From Chryseobacterium sp. OV279 (lineage in GTDB: Bacteria; Bacteroidota; Bacteroidia; Flavobacteriales; Weeksellaceae): a stretch of 64,000 nt of DNA. The notes under the pieces were generated by a model. The model did no database searches. It was given only the letters and a program-made list of their open reading frames with translations, and was not told the DNA's origin. The stretch covers positions 1 through 64,000 of the forward strand of contig NZ_FQUD01000005.1 in assembly GCF_900128945.1 (NCBI RefSeq), given 5' to 3'. The position numbers and the translations under genes were made by a program. Shown here in pieces: positions 41,788 through 50,027 of the stretch (positions within the stretch are counted from its first letter, which is position 1; each line of letters begins with the position of its first letter).

Positions 41788-42882
41788 ATGCTTAAATCAC
41801 TTTTCAATTGGAAAGTTTTACTGAATTTAGTAGTCGCCATCGGTGTTTTTGTGGGGTTGGTGTGGCTTACTTTCCGCTGGTTGGAATATCATACCAAGCA
41901 CGGTCAGGAAATTCCTGTGCCCAATGTTATTAATAAATCGGTGTACGATGCCGTAAAAATATTAGAGGATACAGGTCTTGAATATGAAGTAGACAGTGCA
42001 GAGTATAACCCTAAATATAAGCCTTTTCAGGTTTTAAAGATGCACCCTTTATCCAGTTCCCGCGTAAAGCCGGGATCGCTGGTGAGAATTGTTGTTAACC
42101 CAAGAACCTGGGCTCCCATTACAGTTCCGGATGTGATCAATAAATATTCAGGACTTGCTTTCCAGAGATTGGATCAGGTAGGTCTGAAGATTGGCGATAC
42201 CATCTACGAACCGAGTATTCAGAAAGATGCTCTTCTAAGAGTATTATATAAAGGTAATGCTGTAAATCCAGGATCACGTCTTCCAAGATTCTCCGTAATT
42301 GACGTTGTCGTGGGATCAGGACCTATGAGAAACATTTCTATTCCTAGCGTGGTAGGGCTTTCTGTAAAAGAAGCCAGAGCCGTTATTTTGAAAAGTATGT
42401 TTGAAATAGGACTGGTAGAACATGAAGACGGAAGCAAAGACGAATCTGATATTATCTATTATCAGGATCCGGCTTCAGGTGATGTAAGAGACCAGGGAAT
42501 GCAGATTGACCTTTGGGCCAGTAAGAGAACTCCTGCTGAGCTTAGAGCGAAAGTAGAACAGCTGAATGCTATTTACCGTATGAAGGTAGATACTTCACTG
42601 CCTCCGGTACATTATGATGAAGTTCCCAACCATCCGGAACCAAGCTATGATCCGCCTGCTGCAGTACCTGTCCCTAGAAAAGAAGTTCCTAAAGTGGAAC
42701 CGGCTAAAACAGAACCGGCCAAAACCAGTGTAACCACAGGAGCTAAACCTGCGGGAACTACAGCTGAAAAACCTAAATCCACTGCATCAAGCAGTCAGGG
42801 TTCAGGAAATAAACCGGCTGCCACGGGAACCACTCAGCAACCGGCTCAAAAGCCAAAAGCTAAAAAAGTAGTCGTAGAATAA
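41788..42882 (+). CDS. PASTA-domain membrane protein
   Basis: The 364-residue protein has one N-terminal transmembrane helix (about 10-30) and three PASTA domains facing the periplasm: about 41-104 (IPVPNVINKSVYDAVKILEDTGL), 110-176 and 183-245 (ISIPSVVGLSVKEARAVI). The last ~110 residues are Pro/Lys/Thr-rich and probably disordered. PASTA domains bind muropeptides or assist cell-wall proteins; there is no kinase or transpeptidase domain here. Its place between ddl and rluD is conserved in flavobacteria. It probably heads a transcript with the next gene. Confidence 0.92.
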   Translation: MLKSLFNWKVLLNLVVAIGVFVGLVWLTFRWLEYHTKHGQEIPVPNVINKSVYDAVKILEDTGLEYEVDSAEYNPKYKPFQVLKMHPLSSSRVKPGSLVRIVVNPRTWAPITVPDVINKYSGLAFQRLDQVGLKIGDTIYEPSIQKDALLRVLYKGNAVNPGSRLPRFSVIDVVVGSGPMRNISIPSVVGLSVKEARAVILKSMFEIGLVEHEDGSKDESDIIYYQDPASGDVRDQGMQIDLWASKRTPAELRAKVEQLNAIYRMKVDTSLPPVHYDEVPNHPEPSYDPPAAVPVPRKEVPKVEPAKTEPAKTSVTTGAKPAGTTAEKPKSTASSSQGSGNKPAATGTTQQPAQKPKAKKVVVE

Positions 42883-42955
42883 TAACGATTTATTATATAA
42901 AATATAGGCTTCAACTGCAAAATGTTGGGGCCTTTTGCGTAAAAAAGATAAAACA

Positions 42956-44029
42956 ATGGCAGAAGATAACGAAGACTTTTTAGATGAAGAATTAGTAGAG
43001 TCCGACAGTCTCGAGAACATCGATATAGATGAGGAAAATAAGGGACTGTATGAGCATGTGAACATCAAAGTCGATAAAAACCAGGAGCCGTTAAGGATTG
43101 ATAAGTTCTTATTAATATACAGACAAAACTCCTCACGTAATAAAATCTCACAGACCTGCAGAGCCGGAAATGTGGTTGTAAACGGAGCTCCGGTAAAACA
43201 AAATTACCGTGTGAAGCCCGGTGACCAGATTTCAGTGCTTCTTGCCCACCCGCCGAGAGAAAATGTGATCATCCCTCAGGATATCCCTGTGAATATCATT
43301 TACGAAGATGATGATTTGGTTGTAGTAGATAAAGAACCGGGAATGGTAGTACACCCCGGCCATGGAAACTGGGATAAGACTTTAGTGAATGCACTGGCTT
43401 TCCATTTTGAAAAGAGTGGTGAAAAATCTGATCTGGACAGAGTAGGGCTTGTTCACAGAATTGATAAAGATACTTCCGGACTTTTGGTGATTGCAAAAAA
43501 TGAATATGCACTGAGCTTTTTAGCGAAACAGTTTTTTAACAGAACTACAAAAAGATTATACTGGGCTTTTGTCTGGGGAAATCCTCAGGAAGAGGAAGGG
43601 ACCATTAAGGGCCATATCGGCAGGCATCCTAAAAACAGAATGCAGATGTCCGTTTATGAAGACGGAAGCCACGGGAAGCATGCGGTGACGCATTACAAGG
43701 TATTGGAGCGATTCAAGTATATGACGTGGGTAGAATGTAAACTTGAAACGGGAAGAACGCACCAAATCCGTGCTCATTTCAAACATATCGGCCATACTTT
43801 ATTTAATGACGAAAGATATGAAGGTCATACGCCTCTGAGAGGAGTGAATATACCTAAGTATAAGCAGTTTATAAAAAATGTTTTCGAAATTCTTCCAAGG
43901 CATGCACTCCATGCCCACACTTTAGGGTTTATACACCCAACCACGAAAAAGGAATTATATTTTGAGAGCCCAATGCCCAAAGATATGGCGGATGCTGTAA
44001 AAAAATGGAGAAATTATTTAGAAAACTAA
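42956..44029 (+). CDS. RluA-family pseudouridine synthase (RluD-like)
   Basis: The start at 42956 gives a 357-residue enzyme with an acidic N-terminal extension (about 1-35). An S4 RNA-binding domain (about 40-105; LRIDKFLLIYRQNSSRNKISQTCRAGNVVVNG) precedes the catalytic domain. The active-site Asp lies in GLVHRIDKDTSGLLVIAKN. RluD-type enzymes modify 23S rRNA helix 69. The gene follows the PASTA gene by 73 bases, with no terminator between, so the two may be co-transcribed. Confidence 0.94.
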   Translation: MAEDNEDFLDEELVESDSLENIDIDEENKGLYEHVNIKVDKNQEPLRIDKFLLIYRQNSSRNKISQTCRAGNVVVNGAPVKQNYRVKPGDQISVLLAHPPRENVIIPQDIPVNIIYEDDDLVVVDKEPGMVVHPGHGNWDKTLVNALAFHFEKSGEKSDLDRVGLVHRIDKDTSGLLVIAKNEYALSFLAKQFFNRTTKRLYWAFVWGNPQEEEGTIKGHIGRHPKNRMQMSVYEDGSHGKHAVTHYKVLERFKYMTWVECKLETGRTHQIRAHFKHIGHTLFNDERYEGHTPLRGVNIPKYKQFIKNVFEILPRHALHAHTLGFIHPTTKKELYFESPMPKDMADAVKKWRNYLEN

Positions 44030-44049
44030 AAATATATTGAGAATTTTTT

Positions 44050-44057
44050 TATATTTG
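44050..44057 (+). promoter_or_regulatory. -7 promoter element TATATTTG
   Basis: A perfect TAnnTTTG, 23 bases before the PorP/SprF-like ATG at 44081. It rules out the in-frame TTG start at 44063. Confidence 0.6.
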
Positions 44058-44080
44058 TTGAATTGAAATCAAGATTTGTT

Positions 44081-45031
44081 ATGAGAAAACTATATGCTAT
44101 CGTATGTTTAGCTCTTTTGTCAAATGCATACAAAGCACAGGAATCACTACCATACTATCAGCAATATCTTTTGGATGGTGATTTTCTGTTCAACCCAGCT
44201 CAGTACGGAAAGACCGATTACGTACAGCTCAATGCTAATTACCACAAACAATTTGACAAGTTTAGCGATTCTCCAAATACGCAGTCTATAGGAATCAACG
44301 GGAACATCTTCGACAGAGTGGGAGCAGGGCTCTCTATTTTCAGAGACAGTAATGGACCTATTTCTGCAGGCGGTATTACAGCGGGAGCTTCATACTTTAT
44401 TCCACTAAGCAGTGAAGGAGAAAGAAAAGACCAATTCTCTTTCGGTACTAGTGTTTCATTTTATAATATGAACTTCGACTATACTTCAGTGAATGTTGAA
44501 GATGGTTACGATCCATTGTTGATCGGAAAAGAAGGGAATATTTTTATGGCTTATGCCAACTTTGGTGCAGCGGCAACGTACAGAAACATCTTTGCAGGGA
44601 TCTCTGTAAATGATATCGCGTTAAGCAATGACAAGGCTATCGTAAACGGAATCGAGCCTTCACCAATTAAATTCTTCTTAAACTTAGGATATGACTGGCA
44701 TTTTGCTGACAATATCTACGTATCGCCATCAGCGTTGATCAACCTGAATACGAATTCAACAAGAATGATCGACTACAACTTAATGGCAACTTTCTTTAAC
44801 GATATCAATTCATTCTCTGCCGGAGTAAGCTACAGAACGGTACAGAACAGATTTGACAGCCAGCAGTTACAGGTGGCACCGGTTGTTAAAGTAAGAATTA
44901 ATAAATTAATGATCGGAGCAACTTATAACATCGGAATGTCTGATATCCAGACTTATGGTGGAAACAGCTTTATGTTGAGCTTAGGTTATAACTTCGATAA
45001 CTTTATTAATCATAGAGGATATAGATATTAA
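44081..45031 (+). CDS. PorP/SprF-family type IX secretion membrane protein
   Basis: The 316-residue outer-membrane barrel has a signal peptide (about 1-20, ending YKAQ), the PorP/SprF start ESLPYYQQYLLDGDFLFNPAQYG, and strands ending with a LSLGYNFDNFINHRGYRY C-terminus. In gliding flavobacteria SprF partners the SprB adhesin in secretion, and other paralogues serve other large cargo. There is no SprB-like gene here, so this is a stand-alone paralogue. It is monocistronic. Confidence 0.88.
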   Translation: MRKLYAIVCLALLSNAYKAQESLPYYQQYLLDGDFLFNPAQYGKTDYVQLNANYHKQFDKFSDSPNTQSIGINGNIFDRVGAGLSIFRDSNGPISAGGITAGASYFIPLSSEGERKDQFSFGTSVSFYNMNFDYTSVNVEDGYDPLLIGKEGNIFMAYANFGAAATYRNIFAGISVNDIALSNDKAIVNGIEPSPIKFFLNLGYDWHFADNIYVSPSALINLNTNSTRMIDYNLMATFFNDINSFSAGVSYRTVQNRFDSQQLQVAPVVKVRINKLMIGATYNIGMSDIQTYGGNSFMLSLGYNFDNFINHRGYRY

Positions 45032-45047
45032 TCTGATTTAATTTAAA

Positions 45048-45055
45048 TAAATTTG
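45048..45055 (+). promoter_or_regulatory. -7 promoter element TAAATTTG for hemW
   Basis: A perfect TAnnTTTG lies just upstream of the PorP terminator palindrome and 27 bases before the hemW ATG, so hemW transcription would start inside the terminator. Confidence 0.5.
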
Positions 45056-45081
45056 AGCTCTGAAATTTTCAGAGCTTTTTT
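45056..45081 (+). terminator. Terminator of the PorP/SprF gene
   Basis: AGCTCTGAAA-t-TTTCAGAGCT is a perfect palindrome followed by TTTTT. The hemW start codon begins at 45083. Confidence 0.85.
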
Positions 45082-45082
45082 T

Positions 45083-46207
45083 ATGATATACATTCACATC
45101 CCGTTTTGCAGACAGAAATGCAGCTACTGTAATTTTCACTTTTCCACATCTTTGAACTTTAAGGATGAAATGATCAGTGCCATGAAGGCCGAAATCCGTC
45201 TGAGAAAAGACGAACTTCAGAATAAAAACTTAAAGTCACTGTACTTTGGAGGCGGAACACCGTCTATTCTTTCTGCAGATGAGATCAGCTCAATGATTGA
45301 TGAAGTGTTAAAATATTTCAGTTTTGACCGGGATATTGAGGTTACTTTAGAAGCTAATCCCGATGATCTGGATAAAAATTTTCTTCAACAGCTTGCAAAA
45401 TCTCCGGTTAACAGACTTTCTATCGGTACACAAAGTTTTTTTGATGAAGATTTAAGGTTAATGAACCGCGCTCATAATGCTTCTGAAGCAGAAGGTTCCA
45501 TCAAAAGAGCACAAGATTTTGGCTTTGAAAACTTAAGCATCGATTTGATTTATGGCTCACCAACCTCCAATCTGGAAATTTGGAAAGAGAATTTAAACAA
45601 AACTATTGCTCTTGAAGTTCCCCATATTTCATCGTATGCCCTAACGGTTGAACCGAAAACGGCTTTGGAAAACTGGATAGCGAAAGGAAAAATCGCCAGT
45701 CCGAGGGAAGAAGAACAGAATAGAGAGTTCTATTATCTGTCAGATTTCTTAAAAGACAACGGATTTGAGCATTATGAAGTTTCTAATTTCGCGAAACCGG
45801 GCTTCTATTCAAGACATAATTCTTCGTATTGGAAGTATAAAGAGTATCTTGGAATAGGCCCTTCCGCACATTCTTACAACGGATTTGATGTCAGAAGCTG
45901 GAATGTAGCCAATAATCAACAGTATATTAAAAAGCTTGATGGTGGAATTCTTGCCAAAGAAGAAGAAATCCTTTCGCAGAACGATCAGTTTAATGAAATG
46001 ATCATGATCGGGTTGAGAACAATCTGGGGTGTAGATATTGAAAGCCTGAACAGCAAGTTCAGCGAACAGACGCTTGAACATTTTCGACGTGAAATACAAT
46101 CCAAAATAGAAGAAGGTATTCTGATTACAGAAAATAACCATCTTAAAATCCCGGAAAAACACTGGTTTATGGCGGATGGAATTGCTTCTGATTTATTTTT
46201 GGTATAA
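45083..46207 (+). CDS. hemW: Radical SAM family heme chaperone HemW
   Basis: The 374-residue radical-SAM protein has the cluster motif Cys-x3-Cys-x2-Cys at about 9-16 (FCRQKCSYCNF). The Phe after the third Cys is the HemW form; true coproporphyrinogen oxidases have Cys. The gene product is thus likely a heme-handling chaperone. GGGTPSIL, IGTQSF and SLDLIYGSP-like blocks (IDLIYGSPTS) complete the fold. The ATG at 45083 abuts the terminator of the upstream gene; a separate promoter lies at 45048-45055. Confidence 0.93.
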   Translation: MIYIHIPFCRQKCSYCNFHFSTSLNFKDEMISAMKAEIRLRKDELQNKNLKSLYFGGGTPSILSADEISSMIDEVLKYFSFDRDIEVTLEANPDDLDKNFLQQLAKSPVNRLSIGTQSFFDEDLRLMNRAHNASEAEGSIKRAQDFGFENLSIDLIYGSPTSNLEIWKENLNKTIALEVPHISSYALTVEPKTALENWIAKGKIASPREEEQNREFYYLSDFLKDNGFEHYEVSNFAKPGFYSRHNSSYWKYKEYLGIGPSAHSYNGFDVRSWNVANNQQYIKKLDGGILAKEEEILSQNDQFNEMIMIGLRTIWGVDIESLNSKFSEQTLEHFRREIQSKIEEGILITENNHLKIPEKHWFMADGIASDLFLV

Positions 46208-46219
46208 CGTTTATTAATG

Positions 46220-46227
46220 TATATTTG
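46220..46227 (+). promoter_or_regulatory. -7 promoter element TATATTTG
   Basis: A perfect TAnnTTTG, 31 bases before the DUF4139 gene ATG. Confidence 0.6.
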
Positions 46228-46258
46228 AAAGTATACCTTAAATAAAAAATGATCAACC

Positions 46259-47848
46259 ATGAGAAAAAACTTACTATTATTTTTTCTTTTTTTTAGTGCT
46301 TTCTATTTTTCCCAAAAACCGATTTTTACAAAAGCAAAAGTTAATGCTGTGAATGTATACAGATCTTCTGCCGAGCTTCAGAATTCTGTGAGTGTTTCGC
46401 TTCCTTCAGGAACATCTGAGGTTGTCGTAACTAATATTTCAGATGAAATTGTGGAAAAATCTATACAGATTAATACAAATAATAAAGATATTTCTATCCT
46501 TTCTGCACAATACACTAGCGGCTACAAATCGAATTATTTTGAGAATAATAATCCTAACAGGAAAAGAATTAAAGACAGCATTGCCATCTTAGAAAATCTC
46601 AGTACAAAAATCAATATTGAGCGACAGACGAATGAAAAAACATTGGAACTGTTAGACAAAAATCAGGGACTGTTGGTGGGAAGCAATTCCTCCACTGTAG
46701 CCCAACTGATGCAACTGACCGAATATTATAAGACCAAAAGAAACGAAATAAGCATAGCACAGCTTGATATCAATAAAAAATATACGCAAACCATTCTGAA
46801 ACTTGAGACTTTAAGAAATCGTCTGAAAGCCAATACAGAAGCTGAAGAAACTTTTTCTGATGGCGTTCTTGTTCTGAGAATTGTAAGTGGTGCAGGAGGA
46901 AATGCAAAAATGGATCTGGGGTATTTGGCGGAAAATGTTTTTTGGGAACCGTTTTATGAAGTGAAAGGTAATAAACTGACTGAGCCTTTAGATGTGACTT
47001 TTAAAGCAAAGGTAAGACAGGATACCGGACTTGACTGGAAAGGAGTAAAGCTTTCGCTGATCAATGCAAGATCTTCAAGAAATAATGAGGCTCCAACTAT
47101 GAATCCATGGTTTTTGAATTCTTACAAGAGTGAAGAAAGAGAAACCTACAGTTATTCCAGCAAAAAAGATACTATACGATCGCATAATATTGAGGAAGTC
47201 GTTATGGTAGGCTATGGCGTTAAAATCAATGAAAATCAGTTAAATGTAAGTTTTGATCCGGATATTCCTTATGATATTCTATCAAACAATGAAGATCATT
47301 TTATCAATCTAAAACAGATAAAACTTCCGGCGGAATATAAATATTATACCGTTCCAAAATACAATACCACGGCCTATTTGGTCGCAGATATTAAAGATTT
47401 TAATAAGTACAATCTGATTTCAGGTGGTGCCAGTGTGATTTTTGAAAATATGTATGTAGGTGAAACCAGAATCAATCCCAATCAGACAAACGATAAAATG
47501 AGCATTACCCTTGGTGATGACAAGAAGATTAGTATACGCAAGGAAATGGTAAATGATAAGGCAAGTGAAAAATTATTCTCTTCCTATCAGGAAAAAACGA
47601 TTACTTACGATCTTGTTGTCCGAAATAATAAAAAGGAAGCCATCAATATTGAGATCCGGGATCAGATTCCTTTGAGTAAGGATGAATCTGTAAAGATCGA
47701 ACTTCTTCAAAGTGATAACGCAGACCTGGATAAAGAGAAAGGATTTTTACTGTGGAACGTTAAAATTTCATCATCTGAAACAAAAAAAATCAGGGTAAGC
47801 TATAAAGTAAGATACCCGAAAGATTTTTCAATCAGCAATCTTAATTAA
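46259..47848 (+). CDS. DUF4139 domain protein (mucoidy inhibitor MuiA-like)
   Basis: The 529-residue protein has a signal peptide (1-19, ending YFSQ), a DUF4140 N-terminal domain (about 28-125), a coiled-coil segment (about 105-195) and a DUF4139 beta-rich domain (about 205-525; GAGGNAKMDLGYLAENVFWEPFYEVKG and the late TYDLVVRNNKKEAINIEIRDQIP). The role is unknown. Residues 311-320 read IEEVVMVGYG, a string otherwise typical of TonB boxes in SusC-type receptors. This lies in a loop between DUF4139 strands. It has its own promoter; murI follows 42 bases on. Confidence 0.85.
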   Translation: MRKNLLLFFLFFSAFYFSQKPIFTKAKVNAVNVYRSSAELQNSVSVSLPSGTSEVVVTNISDEIVEKSIQINTNNKDISILSAQYTSGYKSNYFENNNPNRKRIKDSIAILENLSTKINIERQTNEKTLELLDKNQGLLVGSNSSTVAQLMQLTEYYKTKRNEISIAQLDINKKYTQTILKLETLRNRLKANTEAEETFSDGVLVLRIVSGAGGNAKMDLGYLAENVFWEPFYEVKGNKLTEPLDVTFKAKVRQDTGLDWKGVKLSLINARSSRNNEAPTMNPWFLNSYKSEERETYSYSSKKDTIRSHNIEEVVMVGYGVKINENQLNVSFDPDIPYDILSNNEDHFINLKQIKLPAEYKYYTVPKYNTTAYLVADIKDFNKYNLISGGASVIFENMYVGETRINPNQTNDKMSITLGDDKKISIRKEMVNDKASEKLFSSYQEKTITYDLVVRNNKKEAINIEIRDQIPLSKDESVKIELLQSDNADLDKEKGFLLWNVKISSSETKKIRVSYKVRYPKDFSISNLN

Positions 47849-47864
47849 ATAGACGATTATTCAC

Positions 47865-47872
47865 TATTTTTG
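47865..47872 (+). promoter_or_regulatory. -7 promoter element TATTTTTG for murI
   Basis: A perfect TAnnTTTG, overlapping the upstream in-frame TTG (47870), which therefore cannot be the start. Confidence 0.6.
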
Positions 47873-47890
47873 TATAAAATTTCAGCTCAC

Positions 47891-48721
47891 TTGAAAACTA
47901 AAAAGCAAGACTATTCACATCTTTCACCAAGCCAGCCTATCGGTATTTTCGATAGTGGGGTGGGAGGACTTACCGTAGCCAAAGAAATCAAAAGACTTCT
48001 TCCTCATGAGGACCTGATTTATTTCGGAGATACCAAGCACCTTCCGTACGGTGAAAAGTCCAAAGACGCCATCATTGAATATTCTACCAAGATCACCAAT
48101 TTCCTGCTTCAACAGAACTGTAAAGCGATTGTTATTGCCTGCAATACGGCTACTGCGAATGCTTTGAATGAAGTAATGCAGTCGGTGAATGGGAAAGTTC
48201 CTGTCATTGACGTTATTAATCCGGTTGCAGAAAAAGTGGCCTATGAGATTCATAATAATGTAGGGGTGATTGCAACGAAAGCAACAGTGAATTCAGGACT
48301 GTATAAGAAAAGCATCAGAAAGCAGAATAAATGGATTAAAGTAGATGAACTAGCTACACCTTTGCTGGTTCCTGCCATTGAAGAAGGATTCAAGAATCAT
48401 CCTATCACGCATGCCATCATCTATAATTATCTGAGCAATAAAAAGCTGAAAAATATTGAAACGTTAATTCTTGGTTGTACGCACTACCCGTTATTGATTG
48501 ATGAGATCAAACAGTATTACGGAAACAGAGTCCGTGTAATCGATTCTCCCAATATTGTAGCCAATCATCTGAAGATTATCCTGGATAAATACCACCTTCT
48601 GAATGATAATAATCCAAAACCAAACTATCATTTCTATCTTTCGGATCTGACGAAAAACTTTGAGAAAATCTCCAAGAAATTTTTCGGAAAGACCATAGAT
48701 TTGGAATTGAAAGTATTATAA
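47891..48721 (+). CDS. murI: Glutamate racemase
   Basis: MurI supplies D-glutamate for peptidoglycan. The 276 residues show IGIFDSGVGGLTV, the first catalytic Cys in ACNTATA and the second in GCTHYP. No ATG or GTG exists upstream of the conserved domain in this frame. The TTG at 47891 (product MKTKKQDYSHLS...) is chosen because the other TTG (47870) overlaps the promoter element. A TTG start may lower translation. Confidence 0.93.
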   Translation: MKTKKQDYSHLSPSQPIGIFDSGVGGLTVAKEIKRLLPHEDLIYFGDTKHLPYGEKSKDAIIEYSTKITNFLLQQNCKAIVIACNTATANALNEVMQSVNGKVPVIDVINPVAEKVAYEIHNNVGVIATKATVNSGLYKKSIRKQNKWIKVDELATPLLVPAIEEGFKNHPITHAIIYNYLSNKKLKNIETLILGCTHYPLLIDEIKQYYGNRVRVIDSPNIVANHLKIILDKYHLLNDNNPKPNYHFYLSDLTKNFEKISKKFFGKTIDLELKVL

Positions 48722-48725
48722 TACA

Positions 48726-48760
48726 AAAAGCTGTTTCTCCTGAAACAGCTTTTATTTTTT
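48726..48760 (+). terminator. Intrinsic terminator of murI
   Basis: AAAAGCTGTTTC-tcct-GAAACAGCTTTT is followed by ATTTTTTG. Confidence 0.9.
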
Positions 48761-48882
48761 GTGGAAATATCATCAATGACTTGAAGATGGAAGATGGAAG
48801 TTACTATTGGGTAGTAAGTACTTAACAATTCCTTTTAATGTATTGAAGTAGTTTTAAAAAGATTAATAAAGGCAACCTGTAT

Positions 48883-48920
48883 TTCTATCTTTGGACTTCA
48901 ATACCTTCCCTCTTCGAGCT
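48883..48920. repeat. Pyrimidine-rich segment with an orphan TATCTTTG
   Basis: TTTCTATCTTTG is identical to the element before the 38682 gene, then a CTTCC/CTTCG-rich stretch follows. No plus-strand gene starts after it. Confidence 0.4.
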
Positions 48921-48959
48921 TCTGACTTCCTTACATAATGATAAAAACTGAAATGCCTT

Positions 48960-48990
48960 ATCCCGGACTCAGGTTAAAATTAAGATTCTA
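48960..48990. repeat. Gene-end repeat (CCCGAACTCAG type), copy 2
   Basis: A 31-base copy of the 10251-10280 element overlaps the nitroreductase stop codon. A weaker relative lies at 21142-21171, across the stop of the TraB-like gene. Confidence 0.6.
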
Positions 48991-49579
48991 AAATCACCAT
49001 TTCACGGTTCAGTCTTCTTTTAGGAGTTGTTGCCGGATGATTGCTGTCACTGTCAGCTCTTTCACCAATCGCAACGGCGAAAAGTGTTTCGTAAGAATCA
49101 TTTTTCAGGATAGCGTCATATTTTTCAGGCTCAATTCCTTCCATCGGCGTAGAATCAATTCCCATCGTGGCACATGCGGAAAGAAAAACACCCAGCGATA
49201 GATAAACCTGATGCCCAAACCATGAGCGGATGGCCTCTTCACCGTTGGGTTTTACCATCGTTCTGTAGTAATTCACGGAACCTTCAGGAAGATTTTCTTC
49301 GATCTGTCTTTCAAATTCTTCCGGATTTTTCATCATTTGGAATACAATCACATGGCTGCTTTCCAATACTTTTTCTTTGTTAAAATAAGATGCTTCCGCC
49401 AGCTGTTCCTTTAGTTCAGGCGTATTCACGAAAATAAAATTCCATGGCTGACTGTTGATCGAAGATGGACTTAGATTAAGAATCTCTTTCAATTCTGCAA
49501 TCTGCTCTGCATTTATTTTTCCCTGAGGATTATACTTTTTGACTGTATACCTCTTTTTCATTTGTTCTAAAAAATTCAT
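48980..49579 (-). CDS. Nitroreductase family protein (NfsB-like)
   Basis: The 199-residue FMN enzyme has the family features: an N-terminal RYTVKKYNPQGKI helix, LNLSPSSINSQPWNFIFV around the FMN site and the C-terminal GERADSDSNHPATTPKRR region. Members reduce nitro compounds and quinones with NAD(P)H. It is divergent from a HxlR regulator, with both promoters inside an 86-bp region, which points to control by that regulator in response to electrophiles or quinones. Confidence 0.92.
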   Translation of the reverse strand: MNFLEQMKKRYTVKKYNPQGKINAEQIAELKEILNLSPSSINSQPWNFIFVNTPELKEQLAEASYFNKEKVLESSHVIVFQMMKNPEEFERQIEENLPEGSVNYYRTMVKPNGEEAIRSWFGHQVYLSLGVFLSACATMGIDSTPMEGIEPEKYDAILKNDSYETLFAVAIGERADSDSNHPATTPKRRLNREMVILES

Positions 49580-49608
49580 AAATTATTGTACTATCATTTT
49601 TATAGTTA

Positions 49609-49616
49609 CAAAAGTA
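49609..49616 (-). promoter_or_regulatory. -7 promoter element TACTTTTG for the nitroreductase gene
   Basis: A perfect TAnnTTTG on the minus strand, 29 bases before the ATG. Confidence 0.6.
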
Positions 49617-49628
49617 ATTTAAGTTTAT

Positions 49629-49636
49629 TACCTTTG
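49629..49636 (+). promoter_or_regulatory. -7 promoter element TACCTTTG for the hxlR gene
   Basis: A perfect TAnnTTTG, 29 bases before the ATG, the same distance as its divergent partner. Confidence 0.6.
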
Positions 49637-49665
49637 CAATAACGGTAAAAAAGGATAGTATAAAA

Positions 49666-50016
49666 ATGTATACAATAGATAACAAAGAATATCCGTGCTG
49701 CACCAGCGTTACGATGAAGTTTATAGGAGGGAAATGGAAAGCTGTAATTTTATTTCATCTGACGGATGGTGCCAAAAGATATAATGAACTAAGGAAATTA
49801 ATTCCTACGATTACAGAAAGAACCTTAAGTCTGCAGCTGAAACAGCTGGAAGAAGATCATATCGTCAACAGGAAAGTATATACGGAAAAGCCTCCTTTGA
49901 TGGTAGAATATACATTGACGGATTTTGGAAAAACACTGCTCCCGGTGATTGAAGCGATTACCCATTGGGGAATTGCTGCACCGGATCTTTCCGTAAAAAA
50001 AATAATCAGGAATTAA
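49666..50016 (+). CDS. HxlR-family transcriptional regulator
   Basis: The 116-residue winged-helix repressor has the family start CCTSVTMKFIGGKWKAVILFHLTDGAKRYNELRKLIPTITERTLSLQLKQLEEDHIVNRKVY. Two adjacent Cys (11, 12) stand where YodB-like members sense quinones and electrophiles by thiol chemistry. It probably represses the divergent nitroreductase gene and itself. Its 3' end overlaps the end of the converging rsmD gene by four bases. Confidence 0.92.
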   Translation: MYTIDNKEYPCCTSVTMKFIGGKWKAVILFHLTDGAKRYNELRKLIPTITERTLSLQLKQLEEDHIVNRKVYTEKPPLMVEYTLTDFGKTLLPVIEAITHWGIAAPDLSVKKIIRN

Positions 50017-50027
50017 ATTTCCTGATT
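50001..50027 (-). terminator. Terminator of rsmD inside the hxlR 3' end
   Basis: AATCAGGAA and TTCCTGATT pair across both stop codons. On the minus strand ATTTTTTTT follows, so it mainly ends rsmD. Confidence 0.75.

Larger units (their letters stand above)
49590..49660. promoter_or_regulatory. Candidate HxlR operators
   Basis: TACTATCATTTTTATAGTTA (49590-49609) and TAACGGTAAAAAAGGATAGT(A) (49640-49660) are imperfect inverse copies of each other. They flank the two divergent -7 elements symmetrically. The left copy is itself a dyad (TACTAT, then ATAGTTA). Confidence 0.5.
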
